A DNA stretch of 64,000 bases from Verrucomicrobiota bacterium (GCA_018240065.1 JAFEGH010000006.1:362410-426409); one strand, 5' to 3'. Positions 34,832 to 44,161 are shown, counted from the first letter of the stretch. Notes: generated from the letters alone by a model not told the origin. A program made the numbers and translations.

Positions 34832-35299
34832 ATGTCTAAAAAGAAGTCCGACTCGGAACTGGTCTCCAATCGCAAGGCCACACACGACTACGAAATTCTT
34901 GAAACCTACGAAGCCGGCATCGCCCTTCTAGGAACTGAGATCAAATCGCTCCGCGGCCACGGCGGCAGCCTCCAGGATTCTTATGTCCTCGTCACCGACA
35001 GCGGCGACGTGATCCTCAAAAACGCCTCGATCGCTCCCTACCGCTTCGGCAATCTCTTCAATCATGAAGAAAGGCGCGACCGCAAGCTTCTTTTGCACAA
35101 ACGGGAGATCGCCAAGCTCAAGTCCCTGTCCCAGGAAAAGGGACTCACCTTAATTCCGCTCGGAATGTACCTCAAGAACGGGTTCGTCAAAGTCAAAGTC
35201 GCCGTCGCTAAAGGCAAACGCGCCTATGACAAGCGCGCCGCCTTGAAAGAGCGCGAACACAAGCGCGACATCGACCGCGCGATGAAAGACCATTCATAG
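34832..35299 (+). CDS. smpB: SsrA-binding protein
   Basis: 155 residues. The SmpB OB-barrel marks are [28 protein letters not shown] (seen as [16 protein letters not shown] then GTEIKSLR), the tmRNA-contacting [10 protein letters not shown], and the basic C-terminal tail [20 protein letters not shown] that enters the ribosome. It works with tmRNA in rescue of stalled ribosomes. The tmRNA gene itself is not in this window. It overlaps nothing and lies in the smpB-dnaN-recF chlamydial block. Confidence 0.96.
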   Translation: MSKKKSDSELVSNRKATHDYEILETYEAGIALLGTEIKSLRGHGGSLQDSYVLVTDSGDVILKNASIAPYRFGNLFNHEERRDRKLLLHKREIAKLKSLSQEKGLTLIPLGMYLKNGFVKVKVAVAKGKRAYDKRAALKEREHKRDIDRAMKDHS

Positions 35300-35378
35300 G
35301 GCGATTGCTGCCTATTCTCGACATTTAATTATCGATATTTTAAGAAGAGCCTATGCTTTTTCCAACAAGGAGAGGAAT

Positions 35379-35654
35379 ATGGCCAAGGAACATGCGAAAA
35401 AAAAACAGGCTATTCAGCATTGGGGCGTTTGGGTTTGGGTGAAGTGGAAACCCGGCACACCCGCCGATGCCTGGAAACAGTGGTCGGACACAAAAGAGAT
35501 CAAGGAAGCGTGGAGCACGACCGGAGACTGGGACTGCTCGCTTTGGGTAGACGTCGACAGTCCTGCGCAGGTCGAAAAGATCGTGTGGGACAAGATCCGC
35601 GCCAACAAATGGGTGGATAAAACAGAGACCCACTGGTCCAAGAAGTGGTGGTAA
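35379..35654 (+). CDS. Trp-rich small protein with Lrp/AsnC (RAM)-like fold pattern
   Basis: 91 residues with AGGAGAGG upstream. Fourteen of the residues are Trp (about 15%), including WGVWVWVKW near the start and KKWW at the end. The order beta-alpha-beta-beta-alpha-beta with PGTPADAWKQW, a TTGDWDCSLWVDVDS strand pair and a final TETHW strand resembles the Lrp/AsnC ligand-binding or dimeric alpha/beta-barrel fold (V..tG.yD...v.....T). There is no DNA-binding part. The Trp load could make its synthesis sensitive to Trp supply, which is inference. It is followed by a hairpin and then dnaN. Confidence 0.75.
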   Translation: MAKEHAKKKQAIQHWGVWVWVKWKPGTPADAWKQWSDTKEIKEAWSTTGDWDCSLWVDVDSPAQVEKIVWDKIRANKWVDKTETHWSKKWW

Positions 35655-35664
35655 GCCGTATCCG

Positions 35665-35699
35665 TGAATGAGGGGCGTTTTAGAGGCGCCCCTCATTCA
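35665..35699 (+). terminator. 13-bp hairpin after the Trp-rich gene
   Basis: TGAATGAGGGGCG (35665-35677) pairs perfectly with CGCCCCTCATTCA (35687-35699) over a 9-base loop. No T run follows on either strand, so intrinsic termination is possible but incomplete. Confidence 0.55.
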
Positions 35700-35770
35700 A
35701 TTAGACGGATTTTGCCCGATTCGTTATGATCCAGAACCAGACACGCTATAAAACTTGGAGACCTCAAACC

Positions 35771-36871
35771 ATGAAAGTCATCATCTCTCGAGCTGAACTC
35801 GTCGCCCTCATCGGCAAGATTCAAAATGTCGTCCCTTCCAAACCGGCAATCCCCATTTTGGCCAACGTCCTTGTCGAAGCAGTCGACGACCAGCTGATCA
35901 TCAGCGCGACCGATCTCACCGTCAGCATGCGCGTCTATGCCGACGCAAAGGTCCAGGAAGAGGGATCGATTACGCTTCCTGCCAGACGCTTCTTCCAACT
36001 CGTCCGGGAGCTCACTGCACCTCAAGTCGAGATCCATAGTATTTCTCCTGAGATCGCGATGATCAACGCCGGCTCCTCCCACTTTAAAGTCCATGGGATG
36101 CACAAAAGCGAATTCCCGGCGCTGCCCGATCTTTCAGAAGGAACCCAGTTCAATATTTCATCGGCTTCGATGAAAGAACTCCTTTCCCGCTCCGCCTTCG
36201 CCGCCGCGCGCGACGACAGTCGCCAGGTGCTCAACGGGATCCTTCTGCAGAATGCAAACCAGACGGCGACCTTCATCGGCACTGATGGCAAGCGCCTGGC
36301 CAAGATCCATTCTGAAGTCGATTTGCCCTCAGATTTCAATGGCTCATTCATCATCCCCTTGAAAGCTGTCGAAGAGATGATCCGCATGCTCGATGTCAAA
36401 GAGGAAGAGAAAGCCAAAATCACCATGATGTCTGATAAAATCGCCCTCGAGTTGAAGTCGACGACCCTGATCAGCAAGCTGCTCTCAGGACAGTTCCCCG
36501 ATGTCACCCGAGTGATCCCGCAGCAAAAAGAACAGGCTATCTCTTTGCACCGCGAAGAGTTGATGTCGCTGCTCCGCCAGGTCTCTCTCTTCACATCCGA
36601 TAGCAGCAGCTCGGTCCGCTTCTCCTTCTCCAATGGGGAGCTCCACCTTTCCGCAACTTCCGGAGAGATCGGCGAAGGAAAAGTCAACATGCCCGTCAAT
36701 TATGCAGGAGAAAAACTGGAGATCGCCTTCAATCCCGCCTATTTCCTGGATATCCTGCGCCATAGCAAAGACGAGACAGTCAAATTCAACGTCACCGACT
36801 CCTATAATCCCGGCCTGATCACCGACTCGTCCACTGCGCAGTTTGTAATCATGCCGATGCGGCTGGATTAA
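35771..36871 (+). CDS. dnaN: DNA polymerase III beta subunit (sliding clamp)
   Basis: ATG 35771 gives 366 residues, the family norm; an ATG 15 codons upstream adds an unrelated tail. The start MKVIISRAELVALIGKIQNVV, the central GTDGKRLAKI, and the C-terminal NPAYFLDILRH then FVIMPMRL are standard for DnaN. It forms the ring that tethers Pol III and repair factors to DNA. The stop overlaps the recF start by one base (TAATG), the usual translational coupling. Confidence 0.97.
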   Translation: MKVIISRAELVALIGKIQNVVPSKPAIPILANVLVEAVDDQLIISATDLTVSMRVYADAKVQEEGSITLPARRFFQLVRELTAPQVEIHSISPEIAMINAGSSHFKVHGMHKSEFPALPDLSEGTQFNISSASMKELLSRSAFAAARDDSRQVLNGILLQNANQTATFIGTDGKRLAKIHSEVDLPSDFNGSFIIPLKAVEEMIRMLDVKEEEKAKITMMSDKIALELKSTTLISKLLSGQFPDVTRVIPQQKEQAISLHREELMSLLRQVSLFTSDSSSSVRFSFSNGELHLSATSGEIGEGKVNMPVNYAGEKLEIAFNPAYFLDILRHSKDETVKFNVTDSYNPGLITDSSTAQFVIMPMRLD

Positions 36872-37962
36872 TGCATCTCAACCGCCTACTGCTGCGCAAT
36901 TTCCGCAACTACGCCCAATCCGAGGTCGTTTTCTCCCCTTCCGTCAATCTGATCCAGGGAGAAAACGGCCAAGGCAAGACCAATCTCCTTGAAGCGATCC
37001 ATTTCGTCAGCACAGGACGCTCTTTCCGCGCCACTGCCCTCTCCGATCTCATCGCCTTCGGCCAGACGTATTTTTACTTGGAGGCAGAGTTCTTCAAAGA
37101 CGGCGTGACTCAGAGCGTCAAAGTCTATTACGATGAGAGCACCCGCAAAGTCCAGTACAACGAAACAGTCCATGCTACGCTCACGTCGCTACTGGGCATC
37201 CTTCCCTCCGTTCTCCTCTCCCCTGACGACCTCTCTCTTGTCAGCGGCACTCCTGCGGAACGCAGGCGCTTTCTCGACATGCACATCGCCCAAACAGATC
37301 CCCTCTACGTGAACCATCTGGGGCGCTATTTCAAGGCGATGAAACAGCGCAATCATCTCCTGCGAACCAAAAGCGAGGCCTCGATCCAAGCGTGGGAGCA
37401 GATGATGGCCCAGTCCGCAAGCTACCTCGTTCATAAAAGAAGGCTGGCAGCAGCGCAGCTCAGATCCCCCTCCTCGGATTGGATGCAGGTACTTTCACGA
37501 GGCCAGGACAGGATCGATATCCAGTACCACTCCTCCCTTGCGCTTCCGTCTGAAGAACACACTGCCGCCGTTCATTTTCAACAGGTATGGCAAAAAATGC
37601 GCCCAAAAGAGATGCTCTTGGGATCCACGCTCACAGGCCCCCATAGGGACGATCTGCTGATCCATCTGTCCGATAAGCCGGCGAAGGTCTTCTCTTCGGA
37701 GGGACAAAAGCGTTCCTGCATCTCCTCATTGCGATTTGCGCAATGGGTGCAAATGGAGCAGGTCCTGGGCCACCCGCCGCTGCTTGGGATCGATGATTTT
37801 GGAATTCAATTGGACATAGAAAGGCAGATGCAGCTAAAAGCCCATCTGCCCAAATTTAAACAGGTCTTCCTGACCTCCCCCTTCGCGCTGCAAAATGACT
37901 TCCGCGAGGGAACTCCCCTTCGCGTCCTGACGATCAAGAAAGGGTGCGTTATCAGCTCCTGA
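36871..37962 (+). CDS. recF: DNA replication and repair protein RecF
   Basis: 363 residues, typical. Walker A GENGQGKTNLLEAI (30-43), the SMC-like signature LLGSTLTGPHRDDLLI, FSSEGQKRSCISSLRFA, and the Walker B region LLGIDDFGIQLD. In the usual family the last is DD/E-h; here GIDDFG is intact. RecF loads RecA at gapped DNA with RecO/RecR. It is coupled to dnaN and converges on the TPR protein 7 bases later. Confidence 0.95.
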   Translation: MHLNRLLLRNFRNYAQSEVVFSPSVNLIQGENGQGKTNLLEAIHFVSTGRSFRATALSDLIAFGQTYFYLEAEFFKDGVTQSVKVYYDESTRKVQYNETVHATLTSLLGILPSVLLSPDDLSLVSGTPAERRRFLDMHIAQTDPLYVNHLGRYFKAMKQRNHLLRTKSEASIQAWEQMMAQSASYLVHKRRLAAAQLRSPSSDWMQVLSRGQDRIDIQYHSSLALPSEEHTAAVHFQQVWQKMRPKEMLLGSTLTGPHRDDLLIHLSDKPAKVFSSEGQKRSCISSLRFAQWVQMEQVLGHPPLLGIDDFGIQLDIERQMQLKAHLPKFKQVFLTSPFALQNDFREGTPLRVLTIKKGCVISS

Positions 37963-37969
37963 TGCAATT

Positions 37970-39184
37970 TTACAGCTTTTCTAACTTTTGTCCTAAAATC
38001 GCTTTTAATTCACGTGATAAATTCGGAAGTTGGGAGGCATTTTCGATCAGAGTTCGGGATTCATTTCTGAGAATATCTGATAAAAATACGGACGCCTCAG
38101 CGATGAGATCGGGAGGGACGCCTGCTGGATTTGATACCGTCTGGTATAAATAAGATTTCGCCTCTGCCATCATTCCCATTTTGAGATATGCAGTTCCCAT
38201 ATGATTCTGCAAGAGGGCCCTGGTTTCAGCAGATGCTCCCTCAACCTGGAGACCATAGTTGAAATGTTGAATTCCCAACTGAAGGTTGCCGGATTGGACA
38301 TAGCAATGTCCAATATAGAAATTCCACTTGGCTCGATTCTGCGAAGAAATCTGTTGTGACTCTAAAGACTTCTCAAAGGAGGCAATGGCAGGGTAGTAAT
38401 CTGCTATTTGCATTTGAGCCTTCCCGATGTTCGCCCAAAGGATGCATTTTCTCGCCGCGGAGCAATGTGGAACTTGCATGCCTTTAAAATAAACCGCCAA
38501 TGCATCTATTGGACTTTTTCCTGTCTTCAACAGAACCAAACCCTCCCGAATGCATAAATCGATAATCACATCGCCAATAGTCTGATTCTGCGGCGCACGG
38601 GATGCAAACGCCAACCCCTGCCTATAAAGATGTAGGGCGCTATCGAAGTCTCCTTGAGCTAAGGATCTGTTTCCAGCATCCAATATCCCTCTTGCGGTGG
38701 CTTCAGGAGGTGTAAACTGAACGTCAACAGGGGCAAAAACCTGCACAGGCTGCAATGCTCCCGTCTGCCTTGCGAAAACAACAGCATGGGGATTTTGAAA
38801 AACAGGACCTCGATTCGTCATGGAGTCAGGAACCATCCCCGGCTGAGGCGCCGAATATGAAAACTGAGCTGTGCCGCGCGGAGCGGCTACCGGGGCCGTT
38901 GGCGCTACATAGGGAGGAAATGAGGCCTGACCTTTTCCAGCAGCAGACTGAACGCCTGGAGGAAACGAGCCTGGCTGCTGCGCCGGAGATGAAAACTGAC
39001 GAGCGCCGCTCTGAGCGGTTACCAGGACCGTTGGCACTCCAGGGGGAGGAAATGGACCCTGACATTTTGGAATCGAGGAAAATACTTCTGCGAACGAAGG
39101 AAGCTGAGAATAGCGATAGGAGGATTCAGGCGCAGATTCCACGGATGAAGGAAATTGTAAAGATGCAGCTGAGCGAACTGTCAT
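37970..39184 (-). CDS. TPR protein with Pro/Ala/Gln-rich N-terminus
   Basis: 404 residues with TGGAG upstream of the ATG. Residues 1-165 are low-complexity (Pro, Ala, Ser, Gln, Gly), with imperfect repeats (GPFPPPGVPTVLVTAQSG / ASFPPYVAPTAPVAAPRG). Residues about 165-400 form tetratricopeptide repeats: AGNRSLAQGDFDSALHLYRQGL, AQMQIADYYPAIASFEKSL, GHCYVQSGNLQLGIQHFNYGL, and GTAYLKMGMMAEAKSYLYQ. TPRs mediate protein contacts; they are found in type III chaperones and effectors. The disordered N-terminus suggests secretion or surface display, but no direct signal is seen. It converges with recF. Confidence 0.75.
   Translation of the reverse strand: MTVRSAASLQFPSSVESAPESSYRYSQLPSFAEVFSSIPKCQGPFPPPGVPTVLVTAQSGARQFSSPAQQPGSFPPGVQSAAGKGQASFPPYVAPTAPVAAPRGTAQFSYSAPQPGMVPDSMTNRGPVFQNPHAVVFARQTGALQPVQVFAPVDVQFTPPEATARGILDAGNRSLAQGDFDSALHLYRQGLAFASRAPQNQTIGDVIIDLCIREGLVLLKTGKSPIDALAVYFKGMQVPHCSAARKCILWANIGKAQMQIADYYPAIASFEKSLESQQISSQNRAKWNFYIGHCYVQSGNLQLGIQHFNYGLQVEGASAETRALLQNHMGTAYLKMGMMAEAKSYLYQTVSNPAGVPPDLIAEASVFLSDILRNESRTLIENASQLPNLSRELKAILGQKLEKL
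38826..39065 (-). repeat. Imperfect tandem repeat in the N-terminal coding region
   Basis: Two related units of about 120 bases in the TPR gene. Both carry a GGAGGAAAT block (for example TAGGGAGGAAATGAGGC and AGGGGGAGGAAATGGAC), preceded by a matching GAGCGGcTACC / GAGCGGtTACC segment. They encode the repeated Pro/Ala/Gln-rich segment. Confidence 0.55.
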
Positions 39185-39510
39185 AAAACTCCATTGATTT
39201 GAGCGACGCCCAAAGAATTTATGCCAAAGTGATGATATCCGGCAATAGATAGTGAGTTTTTCATTTTTCGTGCATTAGGAACCCCTTCGACTCCCAATTC
39301 AACCCCAGCCCTTCAATCAGCATTTTCCCGCAACTGCCTAACAACTAAATACTTAATCAAGTTTGAAAAACTTTCGTTCACCATCCTCAAATCGTTATAT
39401 TTAAGTTGTTAATGGTGATTTATTAAGAATTCTTAATAATTTTATTTAAAATAATTAATATTTTTTATAAAATTTATAACATAAAAAAAACAACAAAAGG
39501 AGAATTATAA
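39185..39510. other. 326-base AT-rich divergent intergenic region
   Basis: Strongly AT-rich, with long T/A runs near 39440-39500 ahead of the gene at 39511. No gene and no strong hairpin are seen. It presumably holds promoters for both neighbours. Confidence 0.4.
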
Positions 39511-40398
39511 ATGGCTACAGTAACCCCAAGCTCTAATTCTAAGATTACATTTAAAGCACCGCCATCGGACCCCACATTTTCAGACTTGGGAAATCAACTC
39601 CTTCGCTCAGCAGAGAAGGCCTATGACACCGTCCGGAAAAAATACATAGGAATTCAAGAGTGTCTCTGCGGAGATTTTGATAGGAGATCAGTCACTGCTC
39701 GATCAGATCTTGAGAAAGCGCTTGTTGATGAAATCGTAAAAACATTTCCGAACAAGAATGAAAAAATCAAGCTTTGCAGCGTAGGTTCAGGCGGGTGTTT
39801 CCAAGAAGCTGTCATTCTATGCAAGCTGATCAAGGAAGGGTATACGAATATCGAACTTGTTTTAGTCGACCAAAGCTATGCTGCCTATAGTAACATATTT
39901 ATCCCTGGAACCTGTGGAGGAGCCTTATTATCAGTGGCTAGACTGAAAGAATTTGTCAAAGAAGAACTGCATGCCGAACAAAAAGTCACGATCAAAACTG
40001 AAGAGGGAGTGGAAAAGTACATGGAAACTATCACTTCTCCGGAAACGGCTCCCCATGCGGTTATCCTCACAGACCTTCAGTCAACAGAAATGAAGGAAAA
40101 AGATGAGTTTAATCAAACATGGACGTCCGATCTACTTTCAGTTTCTCTTAAATTGATGAAAAAAAATCCCCATTTTAGCGGTAAAACTCTTTGCGCCTTT
40201 ACCAAGACGTGTAACAATGCGGGGATAGCGGCATGTGTAAGTCTGGAAAATCAATCGAAGGCAGAAGAGAAAATAAAATCCTACAGGGGAGCTCTATCTA
40301 TTGTTACAAATGAGATACTTACCCCGCCAATTCAGAAAATTCGAATCATCCCGATCACGATGAATAAAAAAGATGAATCGCGAACTGATCAGAATTAA
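39511..40398 (+). CDS. SAM methyltransferase-like protein, possible effector
   Basis: 295 residues; AAAGGAGAAT ribosome-binding site. A class I methyltransferase core begins at about 85: KIKLCSVGSGGCFQEAVILC (motif I with G-x-G-G), then IELVLVDQSYAAY as the acidic loop after strand 2. A later ILTDLQSTEM could be motif IV. The N-terminal 80 and C-terminal residues are helical and charged, and no signal peptide is seen. Motif I plus the VDQSY loop is shared with a family I recall from Legionella and Parachlamydia, but I cannot name it. Its substrate is unknown. It stands alone between a TPR gene and pgi. Confidence 0.55.
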   Translation: MATVTPSSNSKITFKAPPSDPTFSDLGNQLLRSAEKAYDTVRKKYIGIQECLCGDFDRRSVTARSDLEKALVDEIVKTFPNKNEKIKLCSVGSGGCFQEAVILCKLIKEGYTNIELVLVDQSYAAYSNIFIPGTCGGALLSVARLKEFVKEELHAEQKVTIKTEEGVEKYMETITSPETAPHAVILTDLQSTEMKEKDEFNQTWTSDLLSVSLKLMKKNPHFSGKTLCAFTKTCNNAGIAACVSLENQSKAEEKIKSYRGALSIVTNEILTPPIQKIRIIPITMNKKDESRTDQN

Positions 40399-40469
40399 AG
40401 GAAAATGACACTTCTAAAATTGAGCTTTTTCCAAGGCAGGCATCCCTAGCCTGCCTTGCAGGAATCCAA

Positions 40470-42074
40470 TCACTTCACTTTCTCGATATGTTTCAGATAT
40501 GCCGCTCCCAAAGGGAACCCTTTTGGATCGATCGGCTTGCCCTGCTTTAAGGTCGCGAACTGGTCGATGATCTTCAGAGCCAGTTTCTTGCCCAGCTGGA
40601 CCCCTTCCTGATCAAAAGAGTTGATATTCCACATGAACCCCTGGAAGGCCACTTTATGCTCATAATAAGCTAAAATGGCGCCCATGGCGTAAGGGTCTAG
40701 CCGCTCGCCGAAGAGGATTCGGTTGGGACGGTTGCCCGGGAAGAATTTGTTGGGGTTGTCATTCTGCTGGCCGACGGCAAGCGCGATCGATTGAGCAAAG
40801 AGATTCGAGAGCAGTTTTTCCTGGCAGGTAGTCCCCTGGAAGAGGATGTCGTCGCGATACTGGCTCTCTTTAAAACCTATGAATTCGAGAGGGACGACAG
40901 TCGTGCCTTGGTGGATCGATTGATAAAAGGAGTGCTGTCCGTTGGTGCCGGGTTCTCCCCAGATGATCGGGCCGGTGTCGAAATCGACAGGATGGCCTTT
41001 CTTGTCGATCCGCTTGCCGTTCGACTCCATATCGAGCTGCTGGAGGTGGGCAGGAAAACGGGAAAGAGCCTGAGAGTACGGGATGATCGCGGTTGTGGGG
41101 AGCGTTAGAAAGTTGCGGTTCCAGATGCCGAGCAAAGCGGAAAGAAGGGGCAGGTTGGCCTTGGGATCGGCTTTGAGCGCAATTTTGTCCATCGCACTTG
41201 CGCCGCGCAAAAACTCTAAAAATCTGTCCATGCCAAGAGCGAATGCCAGGATGACGCCGCCGACCATGGATGTGGCGGAATATCTGCCGCCGATGTAGTC
41301 CCACATGTAGAACGAAGCGGCATATTGCTGAGGATCGTCCATGGGACTTCCCTTGCCGGTCACCGCCAGAAAATGGTTTTTGGGATTGAACCCGGCTTTC
41401 TTAAATTTCTCGCGGGCAAACTGCTCATTGGTGAGTGTCTCGAGAGTGCTTCCTGACTTTGAAACAACGACGACGAGCGTTTTTTCCAAATCGACCTGAT
41501 GAAAAATGTGGGAACCGTCATCCGGGTCGACATTGGAGAGAAAATGGACACGACGGCCAGGTTTGTGGAAGGCTTCCAAAGCCATATAAACGGCTTTGGG
41601 TCCAAGTTCCGATCCCCCGATGCCGATCTGGACCATATCGGTATATTGATTCGTCTTCTCGATTTCATTCAGGAATGCGCGCAGCTTCTCACATTCTTTA
41701 TAAGCCAGCTCCGTGGCTTCCTTGGCTTTAGAAGAAGCGTTGCGCTGCTCGAAGAAATCGCGCATCGCCGTATGCAAGGCGGGGCGCTTCTCGCTCTCAT
41801 GGCCTTCGATAAAGTTGACGATCTCTCCAGCCTGCATTTCTGTCATTTTTTTGACTGCCTGCGTCTCTTCTGCTAAATCACTGAGTGCAGTGAGCGTGAT
41901 GTCGGAGACTCTCTCCATGGCGTAAAAGAGTTGAAATCCCAGCGCTTCAGAGATCATCGTATCGATCCGCTTCGGGGTCACGGCCCCTTCTTTAGTCAGA
42001 TCATAGGGGTCTTCAGCGAGTTCATTTAAACGAATCACCGATTTTAAATGGCGAAATGAAGTCATGCTCCTCAT
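40470..42074 (-). CDS. pgi: Glucose-6-phosphate isomerase
   Basis: 534 residues (chlamydial Pgi is of this size). The sugar-phosphate site is VVSKSGSTLETLTNEQ, the catalytic region TNGQHSFYQSIHQGT with the His, and the conserved GGRYSATSMVGG signature. It converts glucose-6-phosphate to fructose-6-phosphate in glycolysis. An alternative start (ATG 42065, three codons in) has GAGGAG too close to it, so the start is uncertain by three codons. Both starts are compatible with the family. Confidence 0.96.
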   Translation of the reverse strand: MRSMTSFRHLKSVIRLNELAEDPYDLTKEGAVTPKRIDTMISEALGFQLFYAMERVSDITLTALSDLAEETQAVKKMTEMQAGEIVNFIEGHESEKRPALHTAMRDFFEQRNASSKAKEATELAYKECEKLRAFLNEIEKTNQYTDMVQIGIGGSELGPKAVYMALEAFHKPGRRVHFLSNVDPDDGSHIFHQVDLEKTLVVVVSKSGSTLETLTNEQFAREKFKKAGFNPKNHFLAVTGKGSPMDDPQQYAASFYMWDYIGGRYSATSMVGGVILAFALGMDRFLEFLRGASAMDKIALKADPKANLPLLSALLGIWNRNFLTLPTTAIIPYSQALSRFPAHLQQLDMESNGKRIDKKGHPVDFDTGPIIWGEPGTNGQHSFYQSIHQGTTVVPLEFIGFKESQYRDDILFQGTTCQEKLLSNLFAQSIALAVGQQNDNPNKFFPGNRPNRILFGERLDPYAMGAILAYYEHKVAFQGFMWNINSFDQEGVQLGKKLALKIIDQFATLKQGKPIDPKGFPLGAAYLKHIEKVK

Positions 42075-42227
42075 CCTTTAAATCACAAGACTACTTAAAA
42101 AAACCTTCGGCGCATATGATGCACAATTGTACAGCGAAAGTTCAAGCGGAGATGTTGGCGTCCGCCCTAAAATCTAAAATGACACAACAGGCAACATCAC
42201 TACAAGTATTTTTAGAAAAGGAAGAAA

Positions 42228-43340
42228 ATGTGGCGTGAGAACCCGATCGTAAATATGTGCAATGTGCGCTTTCCTCTCATCCAGGCCCCGATGCCCGGTG
42301 TCGCAACTCCCAGACTGATCGCCTCTGTCTGCAATGCAGGAGGATTGGGATCGCTTGGCGCCGCCTACATGTCTGCCAAAGAGATCAAAGAGGCGATCCG
42401 GGAGATCCGAGATCTGACGGAGCAGCCGTTTGGAGTCAACCTCTTCGCCCCACAACCTATACTAAAAGATCCAATCCAAATCCTGCCTGCGCAGAATTTC
42501 CTGGACCGCTACCGCCAGGAACTGGGAATCCCATCCGCTCTCCCTGATTTCAACGAGATCCCTTCCTTTTTGGAGCAAATCGAGACCATTCTTCTTGAAA
42601 GACCACCTGTTTTTTCCTTTACCCTAGGCATTCCTCCCCTTCCGATCCTGCAGCGATTGAAGAAAGAGAAAATTTTCCTCATGGGTACCGCGACAACGCT
42701 GGAGGAGGCCCAACTGTTGGAAATGAGCGGCGTCGACGCCGTGATTGCGCAAGGAGCGGAAGCGGGAGGACACCGAGGGGCATTTATCGATCCTCAAGCA
42801 GATCCGATGTTGGGGCTTTCGACACTCGTCCCCCTGCTCGTCAGATCCCTCAAAGCGCCTGTCATTGCCTCTGGGGGCATTATGAACGGCGATGGGATTG
42901 CTGCAGCGCTGGCTTATGGAGCTGCTGCCGTACAAATGGGAACTGCCTTTATCGCCTGTCCGGAGAGTGGGGCCGCAAGGCCTTATAAAGAGGCCCTTCT
43001 GCACCCCCGCGGCGCCCTGACACAAGTAACACACGTATATTCCGGCAGGCCGGCGCGCATGATACGCAATAAGTTTATCAAAGAAATGGCAGAGGAAGAG
43101 GCTCCCGTCGCTCCCTTCCCATACCAGCACTACCTCACCAAAGATATCCGCACAGCAGCCTCTAAGATGAACCGCGCCGACCTCCTTTCCCTATATGCGG
43201 GGCAGAACTACCCTCTCATTACAAATCTTCCCGCGAGCGAAATCATTCCGCTTCTGATCGAACAGACGGTCATCGCCATCGAAAAACTTTCCATGCAGAT
43301 CAACGAGTCCCAAGCAAAACACAAGGATAAACATGACTGA
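42228..43340 (+). CDS. Nitronate monooxygenase (2-nitropropane dioxygenase family)
   Basis: 370 residues with AAGGAAG upstream. FMN TIM-barrel motifs of class I NMOs: FPLIQAPMPGVATPRLIA at the start, AQGAEAGGHRG with the catalytic His, and the phosphate site PVIASGGIMNGDGIAAALAYGAA ending VQMGTAF. It oxidises alkyl nitronates, or acts as an FMN-dependent reductase on a related acid. The alpha/beta hydrolase overlaps it by 8 bases, so the two are translationally coupled. Confidence 0.9.
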   Translation: MWRENPIVNMCNVRFPLIQAPMPGVATPRLIASVCNAGGLGSLGAAYMSAKEIKEAIREIRDLTEQPFGVNLFAPQPILKDPIQILPAQNFLDRYRQELGIPSALPDFNEIPSFLEQIETILLERPPVFSFTLGIPPLPILQRLKKEKIFLMGTATTLEEAQLLEMSGVDAVIAQGAEAGGHRGAFIDPQADPMLGLSTLVPLLVRSLKAPVIASGGIMNGDGIAAALAYGAAAVQMGTAFIACPESGAARPYKEALLHPRGALTQVTHVYSGRPARMIRNKFIKEMAEEEAPVAPFPYQHYLTKDIRTAASKMNRADLLSLYAGQNYPLITNLPASEIIPLLIEQTVIAIEKLSMQINESQAKHKDKHD

Positions 43341-44028
43341 GACACTGATTTTAATCCCCGGCTTTGCAAACAATGAACTCGCCTGGAAACACCAGTTCGA
43401 CGCGCTCAAAGACCACTTCCACATCAACGTCCTTGTTATGGACAGATTTTCCACACGCCAGGAAATGGTCGATTATTTGCTTCAAGCGGCTCCCAAACGT
43501 TTCATCCTCGCAGGACATTCGATGGGAGGCTGGGTCGCGCAAGCTGCGGCCGCAGCGGCACCCGAGCGGATTTCAAAACTGCTATTGCTGAACACCTGGG
43601 CAACCCCCGACCCGCAACTCATGTTCATGCAAAGACAGGTGTGCGAAGCGCTCAAAATGGGCAAGATCATGGAAGTCATCCAGCAGCATCTGACCTTGCT
43701 GATCCACCCCTCCCGCCTTCAGGACATGCCGCTTTTGCAACACCTTCAGGCCATGATCGGGAGCTTCTCTATCGAGGCCCTCGTCAGACAGCTCGAGGCG
43801 ATGCTGGGAGACTATTCCTCTCTGCGACATCATGCCTTGATTACCGCGCCCACCCTCGTTCTTCATAGCCGCCAGGACGCCCTATTCCCTCATGAACACG
43901 AAGCGCTTACGGCGGGGATCAAAAATACAACGGTAGCTCTGGTCGAAGACTGCGGCCACGCTTCCACTGTGGAAAAACCGGAAGAAGTGACCGCTTTTAT
44001 CCGCTCCTTCATAGAGGAGAAGTGTTAA
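43333..44028 (+). CDS. Alpha/beta hydrolase
   Basis: 231 residues. The nucleophile elbow ILAGHSMGGWVAQ, oxyanion residues in LILIPGFANNE, the acid in LVLHSRQDALFP and the catalytic His in VEDCGHAS are all present. It resembles the BioH/menaquinone-esterase branch of the family. It probably is an esterase or lactonase. Coupled to the NMO gene, it may work on the same substrate. No signal peptide. Confidence 0.88.
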   Translation: MTETLILIPGFANNELAWKHQFDALKDHFHINVLVMDRFSTRQEMVDYLLQAAPKRFILAGHSMGGWVAQAAAAAAPERISKLLLLNTWATPDPQLMFMQRQVCEALKMGKIMEVIQQHLTLLIHPSRLQDMPLLQHLQAMIGSFSIEALVRQLEAMLGDYSSLRHHALITAPTLVLHSRQDALFPHEHEALTAGIKNTTVALVEDCGHASTVEKPEEVTAFIRSFIEEKC

Positions 44029-44086
44029 TTATTTTTTGAGTCGTTGTTATAAATTGGAAAGTTAAGTAAGATCTTGGGTCTCTAAT

Positions 44087-44161
44087 CGGAGCATAGCGCA
44101 GTTTGGCTAGCGCAACTGCTTTGGGAGCAGTGGGTCGGGGGTTCAAATCCCTCTGCTCCGA
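44087..44161 (+). tRNA. tRNA-Pro(TGG)
   Basis: Complete cloverleaf: acceptor CGGAGCA with its pairing TGCTCCG, D-arm GCGC...GCGC, anticodon arm ACTGC-TTTGGGA-GCAGT with TGG, T-arm GGGGG-TTCAAAT-CCCTC, discriminator A. CCA not encoded. Confidence 0.95.

Noticed and set aside
38755..39186. 143-codon plus-strand frame opposite the TPR gene
   Set aside because: It lies fully opposite the Pro/Ala-rich repeat region, whose codon pattern opens several frames; it has no ribosome-binding site and reads as repetitive shadow.
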